This document shows, one piece after another, positions 26,147-33,878 of a stretch of 52,147 bases of DNA. This DNA comes from Thermocrinis sp. (GTDB lineage: Bacteria; Aquificota; Aquificia; Aquificales; Aquificaceae). The DNA lies in assembly GCA_009903855.1 (NCBI GenBank), contig WYEK01000145.1, forward strand, positions 1-52,147. Direction: 5' to 3'. The notes under the pieces are model-generated. The model saw only the letters and a list, made by a program, of their open reading frames with translations, ran no database searches and was not told where the DNA came from. A program made the translations under genes and the position numbers. Numbering within the stretch: position 1 is the stretch's first letter; every line of letters begins with the position of its first letter.

Positions 26147-26649
26147 ATCTCCACCTTTCTACAGGGCTCCAACGCCTCTATCAACGCCCTGCTTACCCTA
26201 CGACCCTTATACAAATTGCATTCCGCCTCTCCCTTCCAAGACAACTCCACCTTCTCTATTCCCAAAGACCTCAAATACCTCCCAACCTCCTCTGCCCTCC
26301 TGCGTGATAAATTAAGGTTATACCGCTTGGACCCTATCCAATCCGCATAACCAACAACCAAATACCAACCCGCCTTGCTAAGAGTTCCCTCCGCCAAAGC
26401 CCTCTCAATCTTCTTCTTTTGGTCCAGCCTAAGCTTATACCTGTCAAAGTCAAAATACACATAAAGCGGTGCAGACTTTTTCTTCTCCTCCTTTACCTCC
26501 TCTACCTCCCTCTTTTCTACTACCACCTCCTCCTCAGGCGTAAGAGAAATTAGCCTCCCCTCCCCTATCACATGCTTTACATTCTCATAAACATACACTA
26601 CCGCAGGCTGTCTTTCCTGTTCCACAAGCACATACCAGTAGTCTATCAC
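26131..26649 (-). CDS. OmpA C-terminal-like (peptidoglycan-binding) protein
   Basis: YVYFDFDRYKLRLDQKKKIERAL ... VVGYADWIGSKRYNLNLSRRRAEEVGRYLRSLGI. Confidence 0.75.
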   Translation of the reverse strand: MIDYWYVLVEQERQPAVVYVYENVKHVIGEGRLISLTPEEEVVVEKREVEEVKEEKKKSAPLYVYFDFDRYKLRLDQKKKIERALAEGTLSKAGWYLVVGYADWIGSKRYNLNLSRRRAEEVGRYLRSLGIEKVELSWKGEAECNLYKGRRVSRALIEALEPCRKVEIWKKD

Positions 26650-27335
26650 CTCATCTCCTCCTCCAACAGCTTAGGGTTCCCACCTACCACAATCCTGCCA
26701 TCGGAGAAAATAAAAGTAGGCGTAGCATTCACCAAACCATTCAAAACCTCTAAAGCCTTCTCAACCTTAGCGGTCCCCTCAGAACAAACACCCTTTCCAT
26801 ACGCATCAGCCAGATAATCCTCATAAGTCCTCTTCTCACAAACAAAGCTTATGGCCTTTTCCTTTGCCTTGGGATGTATAGGAAGAGGGAACCACAGCAG
26901 ATAAACCTTGTAGCCATTCTTATCCGCAAGCTCCTTTACCTTCCTCTTTATCCCATTGCAATAGGGACAATCTGGGTCAGACACAAAAAACACCTCCTTC
27001 TGCCCACTGCCATACACCGTAGCCGCCAAAGCCCGAAGGTCTGACAGCTTCTCCTTTACCACCTTAGACTGAACCGCCTGCACACTCTCATTGGATACAC
27101 TCCTACCCTCTGAAATCATGTTCCCAACTATCACATAATCCTTCGTGCCATAAATGGTAAAAAACCCTTCTCTGTCTCTTAACACCATCTCACACAAAGA
27201 ATACACCTCACGCTTCTCCACCACCTTCACACTATCTGGCAAGAAGGGAAGATGCCTCCGCAAATCCACCTCATCACACACCCCAGCAAAGGCAAAACTC
27301 ACCGCTAAACTCCCAATAAATGCCCACTTCCTCAT
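26646..27335 (-). CDS. DsbC-like thiol:disulfide isomerase
   Basis: Signal peptide; VFFVSDPDCPYCNGIKRKVKEL; LVNATPTFIFSDGRIVVGG. Minus-strand TTGCTATAATTAATCCCATG promoter. Confidence 0.75.
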   Translation of the reverse strand: MRKWAFIGSLAVSFAFAGVCDEVDLRRHLPFLPDSVKVVEKREVYSLCEMVLRDREGFFTIYGTKDYVIVGNMISEGRSVSNESVQAVQSKVVKEKLSDLRALAATVYGSGQKEVFFVSDPDCPYCNGIKRKVKELADKNGYKVYLLWFPLPIHPKAKEKAISFVCEKRTYEDYLADAYGKGVCSEGTAKVEKALEVLNGLVNATPTFIFSDGRIVVGGNPKLLEEEMR

Positions 27336-27360
27336 GGGATTAATTATAGCAAGAGAAAAG

Positions 27361-27402
27361 GGTTAACTATGTTTTAGACTTTTAGTAATGACTTAGTTAA
27401 CC
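27361..27402. promoter_or_regulatory. 42-bp bipartite operator
   Basis: GGTTAACTATGT-N18-ACTTAGTTAACC between the dsbC-like operon and dnaB. Confidence 0.75.
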
Positions 27403-27467
27403 CTCTGGCTAAATGAGAATTATTCTCATTACCCATTTTTGAACTCAGTTCAACACTTTTCGCTAAA
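27401..27467. repeat. 67-bp direct repeat, copy 1 (second copy 29858-29924)
   Basis: CCCTCTGGCTAAATGAGAATTATTCTCATTACCCATTTTTGAACTCAGTTCAACACTTTTCGCTAAA, identical in both copies. Confidence 0.9.
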
Positions 27468-27479
27468 AAAAGGTTAAAA

Positions 27480-27521
27480 GGTTAACTAAGTTTACAGTTT
27501 TTGTTTAATAGTTAGTTAACC
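27480..27521. promoter_or_regulatory. 42-bp bipartite operator upstream of dnaB
   Basis: GGTTAACTAAGT-N18-AGTTAGTTAACC then CTGAAAACTAAAATAAACGGCATG. Confidence 0.8.
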
Positions 27522-27542
27522 CTGAAAACTAAAATAAACGGC

Positions 27543-28943
27543 ATGGTGGAGTTTGAGTATCCAGCGGATGAGTTGGCGGAGAGGGCGGTGTTGGGTGCTA
27601 TGATTAAAGACCCTGAAAGCATACCTACTGTGCTTGAGTATCTGCGAGAGGAGGATTTTTACTTTGAAACCCACAGGCTACTGTTTTTTGTGCTTTACAA
27701 GGTGTGGGAGGACAAGGGCAAGGATTGGGATGATATTGTCCTTAGGATTTATCTGGAGAGGATGGGGCTTCAAGACAAGATAAGCATGAATTTGGTGTAT
27801 GCTTTAGCCCAAGAGGCGGCGGAGGGACAGTTGCTTTATGAGGCGATAAGGTCGGTGCAGGAGAAAGCTGGGATAAGGAAGTTGATGGATATGTCCATTG
27901 AGTTGCTAAAGAGTGCGAAGGAGAACCCAGACATTAACTTGTTGGTAGAGAAGGCTTCACAGAAGCTTTATGAAATATCCCTAAAGCATCAACCCAGTGG
28001 GTATTCTCATGTAAAGGAAGTGTCCAGCAGTGTTTTGGAATTTCTGGACAAAAGAAGGAATGAAGAGAGACTGATTACTGGCGTGCCTTCTGGGTTTTTA
28101 GACCTTGATAGGCTAACTACAGGGTTTCAGCCTTCAGACCTGTGCGTAATTGCCGCAAGACCTGGGATGGGTAAAAGCAGTTTTATGCTTTCTATGGTTC
28201 TCAACATTGCCTTTGAGGAAAAGCTCCCTCTGGCGATATTTTCGTTGGAGATGAGTGAGGAGCAGCTTGTTCTGAGAATGCTTTCTATGATTTCTGGCGT
28301 TCCTCTTCAGAACATGAGGCATGGGTTTTTGCCCGATGAGGATTGGGACAAAGTTCTAAGGGCAGCCTTAGACCTTTCCTCAAGGGACATCTACATAAAC
28401 GACAGCCCTGTTCTCACTACCACGGAACTGAGGATAAAAAGCAGAAAGCTTAAGAAGGAAAAGGGCGTGGGAATAATCTTCGTGGATTATCTCCAACTTC
28501 TCAAAACTCCCTACAGGTTTGCCACCCGTCAAGAGGAGGTGGCGGAGATTTCAAGGAGTTTAAAAGCCCTTGCTAAAGAACTTGAGGTTCCTGTGGTAGC
28601 CCTTGCACAGCTTTCTCGTCAGGTAGAACAAAGAAGCGATAAACGCCCACAGCTGGCGGATTTGCGGGAAAGCGGGCAGATTGAACAGGACGCAGACCTT
28701 ATACTCTTCATCCACAGACCTGAGGTCTATAAGAAAAACCCACCTCCAGAGGAGGAAGGACTGGCAGAAATTATCGTAGCAAAGCAGCGTCAAGGTCCCA
28801 CTGGGCTAATAAAACTTGCCTTTGATAAAGACACGACCGCCTTTAAGCCTCTTCCTTCCTCTGGTTCCAGAGTGGCAGAGGAGTATAAACCTGAGATAGA
28901 TTTCCCTGAGGATTGGGATACGGATTTGGATGTGGATTTTTGA
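27543..28943 (+). CDS. dnaB: Replicative DNA helicase DnaB
   Basis: ERAVLGAMIKDPE, CVIAARPGMGKSSFMLSM, FSLEMSEEQLVLRML, IIFVDYLQLL, LAQLSRQVEQRSDKRPQLADLRESGQIEQDADLILFIHR. Confidence 0.95.
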   Translation: MVEFEYPADELAERAVLGAMIKDPESIPTVLEYLREEDFYFETHRLLFFVLYKVWEDKGKDWDDIVLRIYLERMGLQDKISMNLVYALAQEAAEGQLLYEAIRSVQEKAGIRKLMDMSIELLKSAKENPDINLLVEKASQKLYEISLKHQPSGYSHVKEVSSSVLEFLDKRRNEERLITGVPSGFLDLDRLTTGFQPSDLCVIAARPGMGKSSFMLSMVLNIAFEEKLPLAIFSLEMSEEQLVLRMLSMISGVPLQNMRHGFLPDEDWDKVLRAALDLSSRDIYINDSPVLTTTELRIKSRKLKKEKGVGIIFVDYLQLLKTPYRFATRQEEVAEISRSLKALAKELEVPVVALAQLSRQVEQRSDKRPQLADLRESGQIEQDADLILFIHRPEVYKKNPPPEEEGLAEIIVAKQRQGPTGLIKLAFDKDTTAFKPLPSSGSRVAEEYKPEIDFPEDWDTDLDVDF

Positions 28944-28955
28944 TATACTACTGGA

Positions 28956-29798
28956 ATGCGTGGAAAGTTTGACGAAAAGTATGCTGTAGAACTACCTGCG
29001 GATGTTTTAAGGTTCCCTCCTGTGTCTTTGCACGAGAAAGAGATTTTGATAACCACAGAGTATGCCCAAGTCAAGATTGAAAACCCTCTGACTATCACTG
29101 CATGGAGGGTTTTGCTTGGGCTTTTGAGGTATGGGAAGGCGGAAAAGATGGACCCTACTCTGGGGTTGAGGGTATCCATTGAAACTTACAGATTGCTTGG
29201 GCTTATGAAAAACACCAACTGGAAAGAACTTACCCAAACTCTCAAAACGCTTACCGAGTGTAGATACGACATATACTACTACCCTCAAAGAAAAAGGGCG
29301 GTCTTTGTGATTTCTGGTGGGTTTGAGATAGAAAAGGATGGGAGGACTTCCATAGTTCTGACTGCGGAGTTCATGAAGTTCCTTGAAGACTATGCATCTT
29401 TGTGGTATTACTACGTCTTTGCCTTTTTCCTCAGAAGACCCAGTGCCATTAACCTGCATGCCTTTTTGACTGCCAACTCCACCATTAGCAGGGTCAAGAT
29501 TGAGACAGCCATTCAAAGGGCAAGGATTACCACAGATCAACCAAACAAAGCCAGAAATTATCTTCGTATGGCATTGAATGAACTCGTAGAGGTAGGCTTC
29601 CTCAAGGGCTACAGATTTGAGGAAGATGTGGTCGTCTTTGAACGCTACCCAATGGAAGTCCTGAGAATTAGGGCTATAGAACTTCAGAGGCAATTAGATA
29701 AAGAAGTCCAAGAATTCATTGAACGGTTCAAAAAGGCAGTCAGAGAAAGTAAGAGGAAAAGAAAGAGAAAAGATAAAGGAGAAGACCAAAACCAATAA
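28956..29798 (+). CDS. Plasmid replication initiator-like protein (winged-helix Rep type)
   Basis: 280 aa directly downstream of dnaB and upstream of iterons; AWRVLLGLLRYG, basic C-terminal tail KRKRKRKDKGEDQ. Confidence 0.5.
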   Translation: MRGKFDEKYAVELPADVLRFPPVSLHEKEILITTEYAQVKIENPLTITAWRVLLGLLRYGKAEKMDPTLGLRVSIETYRLLGLMKNTNWKELTQTLKTLTECRYDIYYYPQRKRAVFVISGGFEIEKDGRTSIVLTAEFMKFLEDYASLWYYYVFAFFLRRPSAINLHAFLTANSTISRVKIETAIQRARITTDQPNKARNYLRMALNELVEVGFLKGYRFEEDVVVFERYPMEVLRIRAIELQRQLDKEVQEFIERFKKAVRESKRKRKRKDKGEDQNQ

Positions 29799-29857
29799 GC
29801 TTCCACAAGCCTTTTCCCCCTTCCCTAAACTACCTCCTAAATGAGAATAAGCAGTTT

Positions 29858-29924
29858 CCCTCTGGCTAAATGAGAATTATTCTCATTACCCATTTTTGAA
29901 CTCAGTTCAACACTTTTCGCTAAA
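29858..29924. repeat. 67-bp direct repeat, copy 2
   Basis: Identical to 27401-27467. Confidence 0.9.
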
Positions 29925-29982
29925 GGAAATTTCACTTTTCACTATCACTTTTCGCTAAAAGAAAGCCCCACTTTTCGCTAAA
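29911..29982. repeat. CACTTTTCGCTAAA repeats
   Basis: Exact copies at 29911, 29946 and 29969 (also 27454), with one degenerate copy near 29933. Confidence 0.8.
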
Positions 29983-30049
29983 GGAAAATGGGAAAATGCC
30001 CTCCTGAAATCCTTGTCTTTCAAGCACTTGAGAGGGGTAGGGTGGCGGT

Positions 30050-30112
30050 GGTTTAATGGTTTTTGTCCGGGGTTTAATGGTTTTTGTCCGCTGGTTTAAT
30101 GGTTTTTGTCCG
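30050..30112. repeat. Three tandem iterons GGTTTAATGGTTTTTGTCCG
   Basis: Perfect 20-bp copies at 30050, 30071 and 30093 (21-22 bp period). Confidence 0.85.
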
Positions 30113-30347
30113 ACCCCCCGACCCACTGGAACGCCATCAAACCCTTGCGGGTCAAGGCTTTGACGCAGTTGGCACGATTTTTGCTTAATTTTTTAGAGTA
30201 TATATTCTTTTAGAGATAGTGAATTTACTTCGTAAATTCACGCAATTTTTTCTTACGAAAAAATTGCCGGTAATAGAAAGAGATTTTTTCTTTTTCGTTC
30301 TCCTCTAAAAGAAAAGAGAAAAAGAAAACAAAAATCTCCTGCGGGCG

Positions 30348-30543
30348 GGTTAACTATGCCTGCGGGCTGGGATGGAAACTTAGTTAACCACATGGCGGGT
30401 TAACCAACTGCTATGCAAAAGGAAGGGACTTAGTTAACCATCTAAAGCGGGTTAACTAACATTGGCTAAAATCATAGGCACTTAGTTAACTGACTAAAGA
30501 GGGTTAACTAAGTCTTTTTCATTTTTGGTGGAGTTAGTTAACC
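30348..30543. promoter_or_regulatory. Cluster of four 42-bp bipartite operators
   Basis: Copies at 30348-30389, 30398-30439, 30450-30491 and 30502-30543, each with an 18-nt spacer and period ~50 bp. Confidence 0.8.
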
Positions 30544-30544
30544 C

Positions 30545-31171
30545 TTACTGTCCTTTTATGAAAAGCGTTCCGAGGTAGAAGCCTGCGAAGAAGAGGATGG
30601 CCAACATTACCCACATGACCTGTTGCTGGGTGTTGGTATCACCTCTTAGAAATGCAAGCCTCCACTTGAGGTTGAACTGTTCAAGGGCTTTTTCTATGTT
30701 GGCGGATTTTCTAAGGGCATAAAGGTCTGCCCTTGCCTCCATATGCCAATATATCCACACAAACAAAAGCATGTAAGCAAGAAGCACAATTTTTGCCTTG
30801 CTATAGGTGGCTATCACGGAATAGACAAAAACAAGCAAAAACGCTGTGGTGAAATCTCTGAACTTAATATGCCCGAGTTCGTGATAGATTATTGCCCTGA
30901 GGACATCCTCATCCACTTCCTCCACCAATCTTTTGCTTAACACCACTGCATTTCCAATGGCAAAGGCGGACTTAAAGGGCATGGGAACCACATACACATA
31001 GGGATACTCCTCAAAGCTATACCTTTCAAATCCCAGCAGAGAGAAAAACTTGTGGGCATAAAGCCCAGAGAGAAAGGTGAGAAAGGTAAAAAGCATCAGC
31101 GAAAAATCTCCAGAATACCAAATCAAAAGAACAAAGGCCGCAAAGTATATGGCTAAGGGATACTCGTGCAT
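30545..31171 (-). CDS. M48-family (HtpX-like) membrane metalloprotease
   Basis: RAIIYHELGHIKFRDFTTAF (HExxH) with flanking hydrophobic segments. Confidence 0.75.
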   Translation of the reverse strand: MHEYPLAIYFAAFVLLIWYSGDFSLMLFTFLTFLSGLYAHKFFSLLGFERYSFEEYPYVYVVPMPFKSAFAIGNAVVLSKRLVEEVDEDVLRAIIYHELGHIKFRDFTTAFLLVFVYSVIATYSKAKIVLLAYMLLFVWIYWHMEARADLYALRKSANIEKALEQFNLKWRLAFLRGDTNTQQQVMWVMLAILFFAGFYLGTLFIKGQ

Positions 31172-31194
31172 GAAAACATTATAAAATTTCCTTT

Positions 31195-32010
31195 ATGTGG
31201 GTTTTGTCCCTTCTCTTGCTAATTGGCGTGGCTTTTTCTGGGCAGGTGTGCAGACCGTATAAGAATTTCTATGAGGACAGGCAAAGAGGCTGGTTTTGGA
31301 AAGAAGTGTGCGTAGAGGAGAAAAAGGAGGAGAAAAAGGAGGAAAAGCCAAAGGAAACCGCAAAGCAAGAGGAAAAGCCCAAATACAAGTTTTTACCCAC
31401 CCGTGTTCAGATACCTTGGGACATCTTAGACAGGATTTCTCCTGAGGACATTCAGAAGATAGAACAGACCGCAAGATACATAGCCCTCATGTATCCCACA
31501 AGGGAGAACATCTTAGAACACATGCGTCTTATTCGCTGGATTAGGGAGAAATCCGTCAAATACGCCAAGCTCAGTGAGTATTACATGCGTCAGGACCCAA
31601 TACTCTCCTACGACAAGCCTACCGCCGTGCCTATGAAGGATACGTTGCTGGTCTATAGGGAGAGGGAAAGAAAGAAAGTCTTGGACAGGTTTGCGGACAA
31701 GATGGGGCTTGTGGTGGTTATGAGGCAGGACTGTTTTGAGTGCCCTGGTATGCAGCAGGTGTTGGAGCTTGCAAAGAAGGAGTGGAATTGGGACTACAGG
31801 ATTGTGTATGCGGAGAACCATCCCAATCTGGTTCAGCGTCTTGGCACACAGAACTATCCTGATATATTCTTGGTGGTTAATGAGAAGGGCTATCCACGGT
31901 TTATCCGTATTGGCAGTGGCTACATGACCCTGAACCAGCTTGAGGACAGCCTCTTTATGACCCTTTACATGGAGGGCTATATAAACGATGAGAAACTTGT
32001 TGTTTATTAG
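31195..32010 (+). CDS. traF: F-type conjugation protein TraF (thioredoxin-fold)
   Basis: MVVVMRQDCFECPGMQQVLELAKKEW-like segment ... LGTQNYPDIFLVV...GSGYMTLNQLEDSL; precedes traW/traU. Confidence 0.75.
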   Translation: MWVLSLLLLIGVAFSGQVCRPYKNFYEDRQRGWFWKEVCVEEKKEEKKEEKPKETAKQEEKPKYKFLPTRVQIPWDILDRISPEDIQKIEQTARYIALMYPTRENILEHMRLIRWIREKSVKYAKLSEYYMRQDPILSYDKPTAVPMKDTLLVYRERERKKVLDRFADKMGLVVVMRQDCFECPGMQQVLELAKKEWNWDYRIVYAENHPNLVQRLGTQNYPDIFLVVNEKGYPRFIRIGSGYMTLNQLEDSLFMTLYMEGYINDEKLVVY

Positions 32011-32617
32011 TCTTTTGTGTGCGGTTGCCTTTGCACAGGGAGGAAGGACTTATCCCATAGCGGAGCCTGATGTGTGGGAGGAGATATTGGCACGGCAGGA
32101 AAGGGCTGTGCAAAAGTTCAAAGAACTTTCCAAAAAATACGATGAGAACTACATCCAGAACAATATCATGAAGGACTGGAGGGTGCGTCTTCCTTTGGCG
32201 GAAAAATCAAAAACTGAGAGGATAGACTGGGTCTATACTTTGGAGTTTGATATACCGAGGGTGGATGACAAGGGGAATGTGGTGGGAGTGCTTTATCCAA
32301 AAGGGTATCGTTTCCGTCCCATTCAGTATTGGCCTACCACACCTCCTCCGTTGATAGTGTTTGATGGAAAGGACAAAAGGCAAATCCAGATAGTCAAAAA
32401 GCTTCTTACCAAGTATCCAAACAGCATGCTAATTGCCTCCGATGGTGCGGTGTTTGATTTGATGAAGGGCTTCAATGCAAGGGTCTATCTTTTGCATCCC
32501 AAACTCCGTGAGGTTGCCCGTATAACTGAGGGTGTGTCTGTGATTAAATTTGACCTCCGCACAGGGCATATAATCAAGGAGGTCTATGGCAGGGATGCGT
32601 TGGAGAAAACTCGTTAG
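31988..32617 (+). CDS. traW: F-type conjugation protein TraW
   Basis: TYPIAEPDVWEEILARQ, PKGYRFRPIQYWPTTPPPLIVFDGKDKRQI. Confidence 0.85.
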   Translation: MRNLLFISLLCAVAFAQGGRTYPIAEPDVWEEILARQERAVQKFKELSKKYDENYIQNNIMKDWRVRLPLAEKSKTERIDWVYTLEFDIPRVDDKGNVVGVLYPKGYRFRPIQYWPTTPPPLIVFDGKDKRQIQIVKKLLTKYPNSMLIASDGAVFDLMKGFNARVYLLHPKLREVARITEGVSVIKFDLRTGHIIKEVYGRDALEKTR

Positions 32618-33626
32618 TGTCCTTTTGGCTTTTTTGATTTTGGTTCAGAGCGTGCCCGCAAATGCAGCCAAATTGGTCTGCAGGGCAGGACCTGACACAT
32701 CCCTGACCATCATCGTCACCATCATCGGCACAGCCTATAATGCCTTTCCCATAACCATAGGAGGTGTAAAGTTTAACTTCTGGTTCAGTCTTGAGGATGT
32801 AAATTCCCTCGGGGGCGGTATTCCCCTCTGTGTGTGCTACACTCCCTTCCCGAGAGTTGGCATAAAGTTTGGCATATGGGAGGGCATAGCGGTTATGGAA
32901 CCTGTGAGAATTCCCTGGTGCACGCCCACCCTTCCCATACCCGGAGGTTTGGTTGGGAAAATTCCCTTTAACGCCCAAGCTATAGGAGGTGCCAACAGCG
33001 ACGACCAGAAGGATGGAGAGCTGAGAAGCTTTCAGGTGCATTACTATAAAGCCCTGCCTTGGGCACTCATAGGTCTTTTCTTAGACTTTGCCTGTCTTGA
33101 GACCAACAATCCCTTGGATTTGGCATACATGACAGAACTTGACCCTCTTTGGCAAAGTGATATGCTGGCAAGCATTCTCGGACCTGAGGCTATTTTGTTT
33201 GCAAATCCTGTGGCCCAAGGGGCGTGTGCCATAGATGCCTTGGCTTCCACGGCGGGCTTTCCTTTAGACCCACTCTTTTGGTGCATGGGTGCGTGGGGCT
33301 CTATGTATCCCATGAGTGAAAGCATCCCTCTGGACAATGTGCAAGCAAATGCGGGCGTGGTGGCAAGGATGCTTTTTAAACTTCACAGGGAACTTGTTCT
33401 TTGGGGCTCCTTTGGAAAGGCAGGACTTTGCGGAAGATACCCCATGCCCATCATGTTCAAAAGTCAATACAGCATCTATCCCATATGGCCTATCCTCTAT
33501 CCAAAGCGTTTCCCTATAGGCAGGCATGCCTTTGTGTTATGGGGCTGGGGCAAAAATGTGCCCGTTCTCAATCAACTGAATGATGTTTGGATGGTCTATC
33601 GTAAGCGTGATTGCTGTGCCTTTTAG
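32586..33626 (+). CDS. traU: F-type conjugation protein TraU
   Basis: Cys/Trp-rich protein; LVCRAGPDTSLTIIV... LVWGWGKN-like C-terminus VLWGWGKNVPVLNQLNDVWMVYRKRDCCAF; follows traW. Confidence 0.85.
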   Translation: MAGMRWRKLVSVLLAFLILVQSVPANAAKLVCRAGPDTSLTIIVTIIGTAYNAFPITIGGVKFNFWFSLEDVNSLGGGIPLCVCYTPFPRVGIKFGIWEGIAVMEPVRIPWCTPTLPIPGGLVGKIPFNAQAIGGANSDDQKDGELRSFQVHYYKALPWALIGLFLDFACLETNNPLDLAYMTELDPLWQSDMLASILGPEAILFANPVAQGACAIDALASTAGFPLDPLFWCMGAWGSMYPMSESIPLDNVQANAGVVARMLFKLHRELVLWGSFGKAGLCGRYPMPIMFKSQYSIYPIWPILYPKRFPIGRHAFVLWGWGKNVPVLNQLNDVWMVYRKRDCCAF

Positions 33627-33635
33627 GAGGGTGCC

Positions 33636-33878
33636 ATGGGTGTGATAGACTTTCAGGACCCTGCGATTGTGATGTCTCCACCCTATGCCAAGGTGGAGGT
33701 GCCCTACTGCTACAGCGTGAAGGTCTCTGGAGAGACTGTCCAGCTTCACAGAAATCCGTTCTTTTCCAATTGCGATGAGAGTAAAGGGAGGTATGTTTTG
33801 ATAAGATGTAAGGGTGCGGTAAAGGTTTATAAGGATGGGAGGTTGATAAAAGAGGTGCCATGCGTAGGGTCCTTTTAG
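33636..33878 (+). CDS. Hypothetical protein
   Basis: 80 aa ORF between traU and traN-like genes. Confidence 0.5.
   Translation: MGVIDFQDPAIVMSPPYAKVEVPYCYSVKVSGETVQLHRNPFFSNCDESKGRYVLIRCKGAVKVYKDGRLIKEVPCVGSF

Larger units (their letters stand above)
29799..30345. other. Candidate replication origin (oriV)
   Basis: Non-coding region after rep with two iteron families, an AT-rich stretch (~30170-30340) and palindromes GTGAATTTAC-TTC-GTAAATTCAC and GCAATTTTTTC..GAAAAAATTGC. Confidence 0.6.

Noticed and set aside
27411-27430. Definite Fur box
   Set aside because: AATGAGAATTATTCTCATT has the 7-1-7 layout but departs from the Fur consensus; kept only as a hypothesis.
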